Source: Rodentibacter myodis
GTDB lineage: Bacteria; Pseudomonadota; Gammaproteobacteria; Enterobacterales; Pasteurellaceae
Direction of reading: 5' to 3'
Assembly (NCBI RefSeq): GCF_001999305.1
Contig: NZ_MLHQ01000001.1
Coordinates: 62,001-126,000 of the forward strand
Length of the DNA stretch: 64,000 bases
In this document: positions 41,745 through 51,831 of the stretch, in pieces
How the letters are laid out: each line of letters begins with the position of its first letter
Numbering within the stretch: the stretch's first letter is position 1
Translations under genes and position numbers: made by a program
Notes under the pieces: model-generated
The model's database searches: none
Told to the model about the DNA's origin: nothing
Seen by the model: only the letters and a program-made list of their open reading frames with translations

Positions 41745-43124
41745 TTAATTGTGAGGATTGCGTGTGTTTGTATTAACGAGATTACGCATTAAGAGTGCAT
41801 AGTCTAAATGAATGTCCTCCGGCACATCCAAGAACACAAAATGCCCGTCCCCGAGTGCAGCATCCACATTTTCATTTTTACGGTTTAACATTCTCTCAAT
41901 TTTGAAATTGATGTTGCCTTGCGGCGTCATCATTTCTACGTTATCACCTAATAAAAATTTATTTTTAACGGTAACTTCCGCCATTCCCTGTTCATTACGT
42001 TTACCGGTAAATTCACCGACAAATTGCTGGCGATCGGAAATGGAGTAGCCATATTCATAGTTTTGATATTCATCGTGAGTATGGCGGCGTAAAAAGCCTT
42101 CCGTATAACCACGGTGTGCCAGTGATTCCAAAGTATCCATTAAACTTTCATCAAACGGTTTACCTGCTGCCGCATCATCAATGGCTTTACGATAAACTTG
42201 GGCGGTACGCGCGCAGTAGTAGAAAGATTTGGTTCTGCCTTCAATTTTTAAGGAATGGACACCAAGTGCGGTCAATTTTTCTACGTGCTGAACGGCACGT
42301 AAATCTTTTGAATTCATAAAATAAGTGCCGTGTTCGTCTTCAAATGCCGTCATTTGTTCATCCGGTTTTTGTGATTCGGTGTACAGGAATACTTTATCGG
42401 TAGCACTTCCCTCCCCCAATGTTGGCGCAACGTTTTTCACCTCGATTTGTTGGGCAGGATCGATTTTTGGCACGATATTTCCCACATCATCTGTGGTGCC
42501 TTCTTCCATTTTATATTCCCAACGGCAAGCATTGGTGCAAGTGCCTTGGTTTGGATCGCGTTTGTTGATGTAGCCGGAAAGCAGACAACGACCGGAATAC
42601 GCCATACAAAGTGCGCCGTGTACGAAAATTTCCAATTCAATATCCGGTACTTGTTGGCGAATTTCTGCAATTTCTTCCAAAGAAAGTTCACGGGATAAAA
42701 TCACACGGGTTAACCCCATTTGTTTCCAAAACTTCACGGTCGCCCAGTTTACGGCATTGGCTTGTACGGAGAGATGAATATCAATATCGGGAAAATGTTC
42801 ACGCACCAGCATAATTAAACCGGGATCCGACATAATGAGGGCATCCGGTTTCATATCGATGACAGGTTGCAAATCTTTAATAAAGGTTTTTAATTTAGAA
42901 TTGTGTGGCGCAATGTTGACGACCACATAGAATTTTTTGCCAAGGGCGTGGGCTTCATCAATGCCGATTTTTAAATTGGCGTGATTAAATTCATTGTTGC
43001 GTACGCGTAAACTATAACGCGGTTGACCGGCATAAACGGCATCAGCCCCATAAGCGAAAGCATAACGCATATTTTTTAAAGAGCCTGCCGGCGAAAGTAA
43101 TTCGGGTTTGAATGAGGTTGTCAT
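41745..43124 (-). CDS. trhP: tRNA 5-hydroxyuridine modification protein (U32 peptidase family)
   Basis: TrhP (YegQ) is needed for prephenate-dependent 5-hydroxyuridine formation at tRNA position 34. The 459-residue product belongs to the U32 family. ELLSPAGSLKNMRYAFAYGADAVYAG opens the TIM-barrel, and the cysteine-rich segment CMAYSGRCLLSGY...GTCTNACRWEY near residues 172-205 probably binds an Fe-S cluster. The KIEGRTKSFYY stretch near 295 is typical. An uptake signal is at 42264-42272. It is a single-gene unit between terminators at 43262 and 41615. Confidence 0.94.
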   Translation of the reverse strand: MTTSFKPELLSPAGSLKNMRYAFAYGADAVYAGQPRYSLRVRNNEFNHANLKIGIDEAHALGKKFYVVVNIAPHNSKLKTFIKDLQPVIDMKPDALIMSDPGLIMLVREHFPDIDIHLSVQANAVNWATVKFWKQMGLTRVILSRELSLEEIAEIRQQVPDIELEIFVHGALCMAYSGRCLLSGYINKRDPNQGTCTNACRWEYKMEEGTTDDVGNIVPKIDPAQQIEVKNVAPTLGEGSATDKVFLYTESQKPDEQMTAFEDEHGTYFMNSKDLRAVQHVEKLTALGVHSLKIEGRTKSFYYCARTAQVYRKAIDDAAAGKPFDESLMDTLESLAHRGYTEGFLRRHTHDEYQNYEYGYSISDRQQFVGEFTGKRNEQGMAEVTVKNKFLLGDNVEMMTPQGNINFKIERMLNRKNENVDAALGDGHFVFLDVPEDIHLDYALLMRNLVNTNTRNPHN

Positions 43125-43261
43125 AATGTTCTCTTGTCTGATTTCAAGTCAGTAGTCTGCTTTCGGCAGACCGTGCAAAAGCCCCGTATTGTAGGCGGAT
43201 TTCATTATTTGTAAAGGAAAAGTGCGGTCTAATTTTGGGGTATTTTTTAGGATGATTCTTG

Positions 43262-43288
43262 AAAAAACACCCGCTTGATTTGCGGGCA
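43262..43288 (-). terminator. Intrinsic terminator after the DUF945 gene
   Basis: On the minus strand GCCCGC and GCGGGT form a GC-rich stem over a 7-base loop (43287-43269), followed by a run of six T. It begins about 7 bases after the stop of the gene at 43295. Confidence 0.85.
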
Positions 43289-43294
43289 TTTGCC

Positions 43295-45331
43295 CTATTC
43301 CGATATTTTGATTTGAGGCTCGTTTTCTTGTTTCATTAGGCTTTCTTGTTGTATATCTTCAAGGGTTCTGCCGTTAATTTGGTAGGTATTTTCATTTTTT
43401 TCGATTTTTAGAATGTAATTGTTTTCTTCTTCCGCAAAGAAAGGCAATAAATTCCCTTGTGGTTTAATGTTGTCTTTTAGGAACGTCCATAAGCCACTTG
43501 ATTTTCTGATTTGTGCTGTTTTTTCATTCGGATCATCAATTAATTTTTTATCAAGGCTTATTTCCAGTGTTCCCTCGCTATTTTGCAATAAGGTGAATGA
43601 TTCTTGGGTATTCGTTGGGGATTGATCTTCCGGCGTTTTACTAATAATGCCGTTGAGTTCAAGATTAATAGGATAACCTTTCGTTTCCGGAAGTGTATTC
43701 AAATGAAAAGCCAACTTGGCATTATCAACAATCAGATCTAAATCTTTCCATTTGTTCGCAGCATATTTTTCCTGTGTTTCTTTGGTTAAATAAGCAGCGC
43801 AAAGTACGGTGTGATAGCCGGAACAAAATGTGGAAGATAATGAAGATTGGCGATAATTCCCTTTTAAGGGTAGGCTAAACCTGAAGGATTCAAGTTGTGC
43901 CTGATTATCCGGTAGAGCAATTTTTTTCACATCCAGTGTAATATTTTGATTATATTGATCTTTTTCTAAGGATTCGTTTTTATCGCTAAATGTAAGCTGA
44001 TCGAGCGTAAATGCGGCTAAATTAAAAGAATCCAGTGAGAAATCAATATTCGTATTACCAGAAAATTCTTTTGCCCACTTTTCTTTTAAATTCAGTAAAT
44101 CTTTATTGTCTTTTTGTGGCGGTGCTTTCATTGTTAAGGTTTCTAAAAACAACGGCACGAAAGCTAATTCATTGGCAAGGTTGTAATCATTCAGTTGGAT
44201 TGCCAGTTTTCCTTTTTTAGCTTCCCATTTTTGGTTTTCATCTTCCGGGGTTTGTTTAACATTTTCCACATTGAATTGGAAATGAAGATTGGCTTTTGTA
44301 AGATCCGTATTGATCAATTTCAATGCCACTTCCCCTTCTTTCAAATTGAAATAAGGTTTTTGATTTTTCGGCGCATTGACCGAAAGCACGGATAATTTTC
44401 CGTCAAAATAATCGTTTTTTGTCAAGATAGCGGTGAGCAAATGCACGCCGTCTTTAATATTTTGATTGTTGGCGTTGAGTTTTTTAAATTCGTTGTAAAA
44501 ATTGACCGCACTTGGCACGCCTTGTTGGGTTAAGAAAAGGTTTAAACCGCCAAAAGTGGTTTGGTTTTCTTTAGTGGTGCGGTTTTTATTGGAAATACGC
44601 AAAATATCACTGCTGAATTTTGTCATTAAATCACGTTTTGCCGTGTTTTCATCACGTTTGGTGTTGAATTTATAGGTGGTATTTTTTAATTGAAGATGTG
44701 TATTTTCACCATTCAATAACGCCAATTCAGCATTTTCTGCAGTGACTTCAATATTCGTGATCTCATATTGATTATGATGGATGGGAACAAGGCGTGCTTT
44801 ACCTTCCACCTTTTCCAATTTACTGTCGTTGTCGTAGTGAAAACCGCTCAAGTTGGCTTTCAATTCTACTTCATTATTGTTAAGCAGGTTTAAGGCAATC
44901 TCAATTTGTTGTGGTTTATTCGCAAAATCACGAAATTCCGTCAAAATATTCGATTGTAAATAATCCCCCACCGGTGAAAATTTACTGTTGATTGTATTTT
45001 TATCAATTGTAATGTTTAACGTTTTGTTTAATTGGCGAACAAATTGATCGGATAATTGGGATTCCGCCGTAATAAAGAAAGGCAGAGTGGTTAATTTGGT
45101 GGAAATAATTTCTGTGCTTTGTATGCTGCTGTCTTGCACTTTAAATATGAGTTCACGGCTAAAAAAGTTTTTATTGCTTTCCGTCACGCTCAACATCGCT
45201 TGGGTATCTAATGAATAAGGAAATTTTTGTAACACCTGATCCACTTTATGATTGGTATAAACCTGCGCCCCACCGGCAATCGCGACAAGAATAGCGGCAA
45301 GTGTTAAGGTGATTTTTTTTCTTTTCGTCAT
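43295..45331 (-). CDS. YdgA family protein (DUF945)
   Basis: The 678-residue product starts MTKRKKITLTLAAILVAIAGG, an N-terminal membrane anchor, and is otherwise a long beta-rich extracytoplasmic domain. It resembles the DUF945/YdgA group: a KVDQVLQKFPYSLD segment after the helix and many repeating alternating-hydrophobic strands. E. coli YdgA is shorter (about 500 residues). ATG at 45331 with GGAGAG upstream is used. Function is unknown; such anchored beta-rich proteins are often periplasmic or envelope-associated. It lies between adk and trhP on the same strand with terminators on both sides. An uptake signal is at 44505-44513. Confidence 0.82.
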   Translation of the reverse strand: MTKRKKITLTLAAILVAIAGGAQVYTNHKVDQVLQKFPYSLDTQAMLSVTESNKNFFSRELIFKVQDSSIQSTEIISTKLTTLPFFITAESQLSDQFVRQLNKTLNITIDKNTINSKFSPVGDYLQSNILTEFRDFANKPQQIEIALNLLNNNEVELKANLSGFHYDNDSKLEKVEGKARLVPIHHNQYEITNIEVTAENAELALLNGENTHLQLKNTTYKFNTKRDENTAKRDLMTKFSSDILRISNKNRTTKENQTTFGGLNLFLTQQGVPSAVNFYNEFKKLNANNQNIKDGVHLLTAILTKNDYFDGKLSVLSVNAPKNQKPYFNLKEGEVALKLINTDLTKANLHFQFNVENVKQTPEDENQKWEAKKGKLAIQLNDYNLANELAFVPLFLETLTMKAPPQKDNKDLLNLKEKWAKEFSGNTNIDFSLDSFNLAAFTLDQLTFSDKNESLEKDQYNQNITLDVKKIALPDNQAQLESFRFSLPLKGNYRQSSLSSTFCSGYHTVLCAAYLTKETQEKYAANKWKDLDLIVDNAKLAFHLNTLPETKGYPINLELNGIISKTPEDQSPTNTQESFTLLQNSEGTLEISLDKKLIDDPNEKTAQIRKSSGLWTFLKDNIKPQGNLLPFFAEEENNYILKIEKNENTYQINGRTLEDIQQESLMKQENEPQIKISE

Positions 45332-45395
45332 ATTCTCTCCGAGCAATGTTTAAAATAAGCAAGAAAATGACCGCACTTTAAGTTGAATGTTCAAT

Positions 45396-45551
45396 ATGAT
45401 GTCTCAATGTACAAAGGGAAAATAACCTGAATGGTAGAAATGCCACGCTTGGCGTTTTTTATATTAACCTATTGAAACTATTTGCATTTTAATAAGGACG
45501 CCAAGTGTGGCGTCCCTATGTTTACTTCATTGTACAAATGCTACAGAACAT
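45396..45551. repeat. MITE-like intergenic repeat, copy 3
   Basis: The ends are inverted relatives: GATGTCTCAATGTACAAAG near 45398 and CATTGTACAAATGCTACAGAACATC near 45528-45552. Inside are a GCCACGCTTGGC mini-hairpin and GGACGCCA...TGGCGTCC (perfect 8-base arms, 45497-45516), the same core found at 59071-59179. It fills the gap upstream of the DUF945 gene and downstream of adk. Confidence 0.6.
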
Positions 45552-45578
45552 CAAAGTGCGGTCAAATTTTAAGACATT

Positions 45579-46238
<660 letters not shown>

Positions 46239-46279
46239 TCAATCGATGTAAATAAAGGTGGTAAGATACTGATAAAGCC

Positions 46280-46316
46280 AAGTGCGGTCAAATTATTTGT
46301 CATTTTCACCGCACTT
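46280..46316 (-). terminator. Inverted uptake-signal pair after ampG
   Basis: ACCGCACTT (46308-46316) and AAGTGCGGT (46280-46288) form a 9-base stem over a 19-base loop, 3 bases after the ampG stop on the minus strand. There is no T-run on that strand, so termination is possible but weakly supported. Confidence 0.5.
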
Positions 46317-46319
46317 CCA

Positions 46320-47585
46320 CTATGCCGATTTTTTCTCGTTCCAAGGGGCAACCCAGTATAAACAGATCATTCCCGGAATAGCTAAAAACAGGCAAAGCCA
46401 AAAATATTGATAATAGCCCACCGCACTCACTACATAGCCGGAAAGCATTCCTAATCCTTTGCCGGGTAAGGCGGAAAGACTGGTGAAAAGGGCAAGTTGG
46501 GTGGCGGTGTAAAGAGGATTGGTTTCACGAGCCATAAATGCCACAAATGCTGCCGTGCCAAGTCCAACACCGATGTATTCCGCCGCAATGACAACGCCGA
46601 GTTTCCATAATTCTGATGAACCAATGCTGGCGAAATGCCCGAATGCGGCAAGCCAAATAAAGCCACCAATCGTCACCATTTGCACTAAACCAAATAGCCA
46701 CAAGGCACGATTAATGCCGAGTTTCAGCATAATCACGCCGCCTGCAAGCCCCGATAAAATACTTGCCCAAAGTGAGGTGCTTTTTACCACAAGGGCAATA
46801 TCTTCCTTGCCGAATCCCATATCATAGATGAATTTGGTTTGGAGGGTTGTGGCAAAAGAATCGCCAAATTTATACAGAAATAAAAAGAGTAAAAAGCCAA
46901 TAGCCTGTGCGACACCTTTACGCTGAAAAAATTCTTGCAGTGGAATCCAAAAGGTTTGATAAAAAGGTGGCGGATTTTTGGCGATTTCAATTTGAGGTTC
47001 TTTGGCGAGAAAAAGGGTCATAAAGATCCCGACAAGCATACAAAGCGCAGTCCATAAAAACACCGTTTCCCACGGGTACAGGGTCGCAAGGTAAAGCGAA
47101 AGCCCACCGGGGATTAAACCCGCAATACGATATGCATTAATGTGAATGGTGTTGCCTAAACCAAGTTCGTGATCCGTTAAAATTTCACGGCGATAGGCAT
47201 CCAACACAATGTCTTGTGTGGCAGAAAAAAAGGCGATGAGTAAGGCAATATTGGCAACCGTAGTGAGTTGGGTGAGAGGATCAAACAGACTAATGAGATA
47301 AAGCAAAACCAATAAGACAACTTGTGAAATCAGCAACCAACTACGGCGGCGGCCTAAAAAAGACGGAAAATAACGATCCAACAGTGGCGCCCATAAAAAC
47401 TTTAATCCATAAGGCAACATCACCCCCGTGACCACGCCAATAAGTTCAACGGAAAGATGTTTATCCGTTAGCCACACAGGCAGCATTTGCAATAACACAA
47501 ATAACGGCAAGCCGGAGCTAAAACCGGTGAATACGCAAATTAACATCTTGCGGGTAAAAATTTGGGAAAAAAGAGAATTTGACAT
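46320..47585 (-). CDS. ampG: Muropeptide MFS permease AmpG
   Basis: AmpG brings GlcNAc-anhydroMurNAc muropeptides from the periplasm into the cytoplasm for recycling. The 421-residue product is a 12-14 helix major facilitator. MLICVFTGFSSGLPLFVLLQMLPVWL opens it, and GLNFLWAPLLDRY-type text (LKFLWAPLLDRYFPSFLGRRRSW) is the AmpG signature near residues 62-85. DIVLDAYRREIL near 125-137 is also typical. It lies between galE and adk. AmpD, the next enzyme of the pathway, is encoded about 9 kb away. Confidence 0.94.
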   Translation of the reverse strand: MSNSLFSQIFTRKMLICVFTGFSSGLPLFVLLQMLPVWLTDKHLSVELIGVVTGVMLPYGLKFLWAPLLDRYFPSFLGRRRSWLLISQVVLLVLLYLISLFDPLTQLTTVANIALLIAFFSATQDIVLDAYRREILTDHELGLGNTIHINAYRIAGLIPGGLSLYLATLYPWETVFLWTALCMLVGIFMTLFLAKEPQIEIAKNPPPFYQTFWIPLQEFFQRKGVAQAIGFLLFLFLYKFGDSFATTLQTKFIYDMGFGKEDIALVVKSTSLWASILSGLAGGVIMLKLGINRALWLFGLVQMVTIGGFIWLAAFGHFASIGSSELWKLGVVIAAEYIGVGLGTAAFVAFMARETNPLYTATQLALFTSLSALPGKGLGMLSGYVVSAVGYYQYFWLCLFLAIPGMICLYWVAPWNEKKSA

Positions 47586-47603
47586 AGTGTTTTAATTAGA
47601 AAG

Positions 47604-47627
47604 CCTAGGGTAATGGATTACCCTAGG
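47604..47627. repeat. Perfect 24-base palindrome between galE and ampG
   Basis: CCTAGGGTAAT (47604-47614) and ATTACCCTAGG (47617-47627) are perfect 11-base arms around GG. The gap is only 70 bases long. On the minus strand it follows galE by about 30 bases and is followed by CTTTCTAATTAAA without a strong T-run. It could be a terminator hairpin or an operator for ampG. CTAG occurs twice in it, which is notable because CTAG is usually rare in enteric-related genomes. Confidence 0.6.
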
Positions 47628-47655
47628 TTAAGTATTATTGCGTTATTGTAAAGGC

Positions 47656-48672
47656 TTAATCGCGATAGCCTTGTGGATTATTTTTTTGCCAATTCCAAGT
47701 ATCCTGCATCATTTGTTCAAGCCCATGTTCTGCCGTCCAGCCTAATTCTTTGGCGGCAAGGCTTGGGTCAGAATAGCAGGTTGCAATATCCCCCGGTCGG
47801 CGATCAACCAGTTTGTAAGGAATGTTGATGTTATTGGCTTTCTCAAAGGCTTTTACCATATCTAACACAGAATAGCCGTGACCTGTGCCGAGGTTATAAA
47901 TATGCAAGCCGGCATCATTTTCGTGGCGTTGAAGGGCTTTTAAATGACCAATCGCTAAATCCACTACGTGAATATAATCACGCACACCCGTGCCATCGTG
48001 AGTCTCATAATCGCTACCAAATACGGAAAGTTGTGCCAATTTTCCAATGGCGACTTGGCTGATATAAGGCAGTAAATTATTTGGAATACCGTTCGGATCT
48101 TCGCCAATTAAACCGCTTGAATGTGCGCCTACCGGATTGAAATAACGCAAAATCGTCATACTAAATTGCGGTTCGGCTTTTGCCACATCACGCAGAATTT
48201 GTTCCACCATATATTTTGATGTGCCGTAAGGGTTGGTTGTTCCCCCCACTTCGCAATCTTCGGTGATCGGGATAATTTTCGGATCGCCATAAACCGTGGC
48301 GGAAGAACTAAACACAAAATTCCATACGCCTGCTTTTTTCATTTCTTGAATCAGTACCACCGTGCCGGCGACATTATTCATATAATATTCAGCCGGTTTC
48401 TGTACGCTTTCGCCCACAGCTTTTAACCCTGCGAAATGAATCACCGACTGAATTTTATTTTCGGCAAAGATTTTTTGTAGTAAGGCACGATCCAAAATAT
48501 CGCCCTCATAAAATTTTGCGGTTTTGCCTGTGATTTGTTTGACCCGTTCAAGGGATTTTGGGGATGAATTGCAAAGATTATCCAATACTACGACTTCTTT
48601 GCCTGCGTTTAATAATTCTACAACGGTATGCGAACCGATATAGCCTGCGCCACCGGTGACTAAAATTGCCAT
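47656..48672 (-). CDS. galE: UDP-glucose 4-epimerase
   Basis: GalE interconverts UDP-galactose and UDP-glucose and supplies galactose for lipooligosaccharide. The 338-residue product has the NAD site [10 protein letters not shown] at residues 7-16, and SSSATVYG plus the YGTSKYMVE motif (Tyr and Lys of the YxxxK active site near 149-153). [19 protein letters not shown] is the sugar-binding region. AAGGAGT precedes the ATG. It stands apart from other gal genes, as in H. influenzae, which fits a lipooligosaccharide role rather than galactose catabolism alone. Confidence 0.97.
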   Translation of the reverse strand: MAILVTGGAGYIGSHTVVELLNAGKEVVVLDNLCNSSPKSLERVKQITGKTAKFYEGDILDRALLQKIFAENKIQSVIHFAGLKAVGESVQKPAEYYMNNVAGTVVLIQEMKKAGVWNFVFSSSATVYGDPKIIPITEDCEVGGTTNPYGTSKYMVEQILRDVAKAEPQFSMTILRYFNPVGAHSSGLIGEDPNGIPNNLLPYISQVAIGKLAQLSVFGSDYETHDGTGVRDYIHVVDLAIGHLKALQRHENDAGLHIYNLGTGHGYSVLDMVKAFEKANNINIPYKLVDRRPGDIATCYSDPSLAAKELGWTAEHGLEQMMQDTWNWQKNNPQGYRD

Positions 48673-48769
48673 TTTTTACTCCTTATTTTGGGGGATCATA
48701 ACATTTATGCGTGCTGCAAAAACTTTCGCTATTTTGACCGCACTTTGTGTCGTTCCCACCCAATATGAC

Positions 48770-48793
48770 AAAAGGCATCAACAGATGCCTTTT
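48770..48793 (-). terminator. Intrinsic terminator after ppa
   Basis: AAAAGGCATC (48770-48779) pairs perfectly with GATGCCTTTT (48784-48793) over an AACA loop, about 19 bases after the ppa stop on the minus strand. It is symmetric and could serve either strand. Confidence 0.88.
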
Positions 48794-48811
48794 CTTCATC
48801 ATTATTTTGAA

Positions 48812-49342
48812 TTAACGCTCATTCCAGCGTTTGATAGATTCACGAATCACTTGTTTCGCTTCTTCTACATCACCCCAGTGGGTAACTTTGGTTGAACCCG
48901 GTTTTTTCAATGCTTTGTAGTTATTGAAGTGAAATTCAATTTGTTTGATTAATTGTGCCGGTACATCTGCAAGGCTGTTGTAAGCATTGCCGGTGTCGCG
49001 ATCATCTGCCGGTACACACACGATTTTATCGTCCACTTCACCGTCATCAACAAATTTCATTACACCAATCACTTTTGCTTCAAGGAATACACCTGTGGCA
49101 AGCGGTTGACGGGTAAGTAATAACACGTCTAATTCATCACCGTCTTCATCCAAAGTTTGTGGGATGAAACCGTAGTTGGTTGGTTTGGCAAAAATTGCCG
49201 GTTCAACACGGTCTAATTGGAATGCGGCAACTTTACGATTCCACTCGATTTTGTGGCAGCTACCTTCAGGGATTTCGTTTACAACGTTGATAATGCCCGC
49301 ATCAATATCACCGGGCGTTAAAATTTGATTAAAATCAGCCAT
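48812..49342 (-). CDS. ppa: Inorganic pyrophosphatase
   Basis: Ppa hydrolyses pyrophosphate to two phosphates and so drives biosynthetic reactions forward. The 176-residue product is a family I soluble pyrophosphatase. EWNRK near residue 33 and DEDGDELDVLLL near 65-76 carry the metal-binding aspartates, and KFVDDGEVDDKIV near 92-104 adds the rest. An AAAGGAAAAA ribosome site precedes the ATG. It is divergent from the purine permease at 49526 and close to galE, a single-gene unit with its own terminator. Confidence 0.97.
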   Translation of the reverse strand: MADFNQILTPGDIDAGIINVVNEIPEGSCHKIEWNRKVAAFQLDRVEPAIFAKPTNYGFIPQTLDEDGDELDVLLLTRQPLATGVFLEAKVIGVMKFVDDGEVDDKIVCVPADDRDTGNAYNSLADVPAQLIKQIEFHFNNYKALKKPGSTKVTHWGDVEEAKQVIRESIKRWNER

Positions 49343-49525
49343 TGTTTTTCCTTTCTTTGATTGAGTTAAAAACGGCGGAAGTATAGCAGTTTTTCAGTGA
49401 TTTTGTCGCACTAAATTTTTATTGAAGAAAATCACCGCACTTTGCTTTTACGCAAACGTTTACATCTTATAGACTTTCGGTAAAATACCGCCCTTTTTTA
49501 TACTTATCTATTTTTAGAGGCAACG

Positions 49526-50845
49526 ATGTCCAAGTTAGAAAAAATCTTTGAACTTCAAAAACGTGGCTCAACGATTCGTCAAGAAATCATTGCAGGTTTA
49601 ACGACCTTTTTAGCGATGGTGTATTCGGTGATTGTCGTACCCAATATGCTTGGTGCGGCAGGCTTTCCGGCAGAATCTGTGTTTATCGCAACCTGCTTGG
49701 TGGCGGGGTTGGGATCAATTTTAATCGGCTTATGGGCGAATGCACCAATGGCGATTGGTTGTGCCATTTCCCTCACAGCATTTACTGCGTTTAGTTTGGT
49801 GATTGGCCAAGGCGTATCCATTCCGGTTGCTTTAGGTGCGGTGTTCTCAATGGGATTGGTATTCACCCTGATTTCTGCAACAGGGATTCGGGCGTGGATT
49901 CTTCGCAATTTGCCTGCCAATATTGCGCATGGTGCGGGAATCGGTATCGGTTTATTTTTACTGTTAATCGCCGCAAATGGTGTGGGGTTGGTAGTGAGCA
50001 ACCAAGCCGGCTTGCCGGTAAAACTTGGTGAATTCACTTCTTTCCCGGTGATGATGTCATTAATTGGTTTGGCATTTATTGTCGGCTTAGAAAAAATGCA
50101 GGTGAAAGGCGGTATTTTATGGGTGATTATTGCCATCACCATTATCGGATTGATTTTTGATCCCAACGTAAAATTTGGCGGTGAAGTATTCAAAATGCCA
50201 ACCTTTGGTGAAAATTCCCTGTTCTTACAGTTAGATCTACAAGGTGCATTACAACCGGCAATTTTACCTGTGGTCTTTGCCTTGGTAATGACTGCGGTTT
50301 TTGACGCGACAGGGACAATCCGTGCGGTGGCAGGGCAGGCAAATTTATTGGACAAAGACGGACAAATCATCAACGGCGGTAAAGCCTTAACGTCCGATTC
50401 TGTCAGCAGTTTATTATCGGGATTATTCGGCACCGCGCCCGCTGCCGTTTATATTGAATCTGCTGCAGGCACAGCGGCCGGTGGTAAAACAGGGATCACG
50501 GCGATTGTGGTGGGTGTTCTGTTCTTATTTATGCTTTTCTTCCAACCATTGGCTTTCTTAGTACCAAACTATGCCACTGCTCCGGCATTAATGTATGTAG
50601 GGTTGTTAATGCTAAGCAATGTGAGCAAGCTGGATTTTGAGGATTTTGAGGGAGCAATGAGCGGTTTAATTTGTGCGGTATTTATTGTCCTCACCGCCAA
50701 TATCGTCACCGGCATTATGCTTGGCTTTGCCGCTTTAGTAATTGGTCGAATTGTCAGCGGTGAGATTAAATGTTTAAACCTTGGCACTGTACTTATTGCG
50801 ATTGTGTTAGTGGTGTTTTATGCGGGCGGTTGGGCGTTGGCATAA
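49526..50845 (+). CDS. NCS2-family purine permease (AzgA/GhxP-like)
   Basis: The 439-residue product is a 13-14 helix nucleobase permease of the AzgA subgroup. [19 protein letters not shown] near the N-terminus, [15 protein letters not shown] near residue 75 and [17 protein letters not shown] near residue 256 match guanine/hypoxanthine permeases such as GhxP and PbuG. The E. coli-type names depend on substrate tests, so no symbol is given. An AGAGGCA ribosome site precedes the ATG. A good uptake-signal hairpin (50863) ends it. It is divergent from ppa, whose product removes pyrophosphate formed in purine salvage. Confidence 0.92.
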   Translation: MSKLEKIFELQKRGSTIRQEIIAGLTTFLAMVYSVIVVPNMLGAAGFPAESVFIATCLVAGLGSILIGLWANAPMAIGCAISLTAFTAFSLVIGQGVSIPVALGAVFSMGLVFTLISATGIRAWILRNLPANIAHGAGIGIGLFLLLIAANGVGLVVSNQAGLPVKLGEFTSFPVMMSLIGLAFIVGLEKMQVKGGILWVIIAITIIGLIFDPNVKFGGEVFKMPTFGENSLFLQLDLQGALQPAILPVVFALVMTAVFDATGTIRAVAGQANLLDKDGQIINGGKALTSDSVSSLLSGLFGTAPAAVYIESAAGTAAGGKTGITAIVVGVLFLFMLFFQPLAFLVPNYATAPALMYVGLLMLSNVSKLDFEDFEGAMSGLICAVFIVLTANIVTGIMLGFAALVIGRIVSGEIKCLNLGTVLIAIVLVVFYAGGWALA

Positions 50846-50862
50846 AAATAATTGTTAAATCG

Positions 50863-50884
50863 ACCGCACTTTTTAAAGTGCGGT
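50863..50884 (+). terminator. Inverted uptake-signal terminator of the purine permease gene
   Basis: ACCGCACTT (50863-50871) and AAGTGCGGT (50876-50884) form a 9-base stem, extended by T/A pairs across a minimal loop, and are followed by TTATTTTTTT. It is a textbook uptake-signal terminator, 18 bases after the stop codon. Confidence 0.9.
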
Positions 50885-50991
50885 TATTTTTTTACTTGTT
50901 TTTTCTATTTATTGGGGTTTTTCTTCCCCTTCACCTAGTCCTTCCGCTTATTCAATGGTAGAATTTCGCGCTTTTATAAGTGAGGAAAAGA

Positions 50992-51300
50992 ATGTCATTA
51001 GTTGAATTTGTCATCGATAAATTGGACGATTTAAAAGGCACGGATATTGTACATTTTGATGTGCGTGGAAAATCGTCTATCACGGAAAATATGGTGATTT
51101 GCACCGGTACATCCGGTCGTCAGGTTTCTGCGATGGCGGATAATTTAATCGCAGAATGTAAAAAAGCCGGTGTCGAAACCTTTGGTGAAGAAGGGAAGAA
51201 TACCGCCGATTGGATTGTGGTGGATTTAGGGCAAACCATTGTTCACATTATGCAACGTGAAGCTCGGGAAATGTACCAATTAGAGAAACTTTGGGCGTAA
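50992..51300 (+). CDS. rsfS: Ribosomal silencing factor RsfS
   Basis: RsfS binds uL14 of the 50S subunit and prevents subunit joining when nutrients are short. ATG at 50992 with GAGGA upstream gives 102 residues ([16 protein letters not shown]...); an in-frame start four codons earlier does not fit. The family stretch [17 protein letters not shown] is near residue 40, and [16 protein letters not shown] near residue 70. It heads the rsfS-rlmH-mrdA-rodA-rlpA-dacA-ybeD-lipB-lipA cluster, the same order as H. influenzae and E. coli. Confidence 0.96.
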   Translation: MSLVEFVIDKLDDLKGTDIVHFDVRGKSSITENMVICTGTSGRQVSAMADNLIAECKKAGVETFGEEGKNTADWIVVDLGQTIVHIMQREAREMYQLEKLWA

Positions 51301-51345
51301 AGTGCGGTCAATTTTGACGGAATTTTTATTCATTAAGGAATCCTT

Positions 51346-51813
51346 GTGAAAATCACATTAATCGCAGTGGGAACAAAAATGCCGGCGTGGGTCAGTACCG
51401 GTTTTGAGGAATATCAACGCCGTTTCCCGAAAGAGATGCCTTTTGAACTGATTGAAATCCCGGCAGGTAAGCGGGGGAAAAATGCAGATATTAAACGCAT
51501 TTTGGAGCAAGAAGGTAAAGCAATGTTGGCGGCTTGTGGAAAGGGAAAAGTGGTGACATTGGATATTCCGGGCAAACCTTGGACAACGCCACAGCTTGCC
51601 GAACAGTTGGAAGCGTGGAAAAACGATGGACGTGATTTGTGCTTATTAATTGGTGGGCCGGAAGGGCTTTCTCCCGAATGTAAAGCGGCTGCCGAGCAAA
51701 GTTGGTCGCTTTCACCTTTAACCTTGCCACATCCTCTTGTTCGGGTGGTGGTGGCAGAAAGTTTATATCGTGCGTGGTCACTCACCACCAATCATCCTTA
51801 TCATCGAGAATAA
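51346..51813 (+). CDS. rlmH: 23S rRNA (pseudouridine1915-N3)-methyltransferase
   Basis: RlmH methylates pseudouridine 1915 in helix 69 of 23S rRNA. The 155-residue product is a minimal SPOUT enzyme. [16 protein letters not shown] near residue 103 forms the knotted SAM site, and [27 protein letters not shown] is the conserved C-terminus. It starts at GTG ([15 protein letters not shown]) with AAGGA upstream. Uptake signals flank it (51300 and 51814). It sits between rsfS and mrdA. Confidence 0.97.
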   Translation: MKITLIAVGTKMPAWVSTGFEEYQRRFPKEMPFELIEIPAGKRGKNADIKRILEQEGKAMLAACGKGKVVTLDIPGKPWTTPQLAEQLEAWKNDGRDLCLLIGGPEGLSPECKAAAEQSWSLSPLTLPHPLVRVVVAESLYRAWSLTTNHPYHRE

Positions 51814-51831
51814 AAGTGCGGTCAATTTTCA

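Noticed and set aside
49579-50433. A 284-codon minus-strand open frame opposite the purine permease
   Set aside because: It lies wholly antisense to a well-supported membrane protein, is rich in Pro/Ile/Thr/Lys as expected of a shadow of hydrophobic codons, and has no motif or ribosome site.
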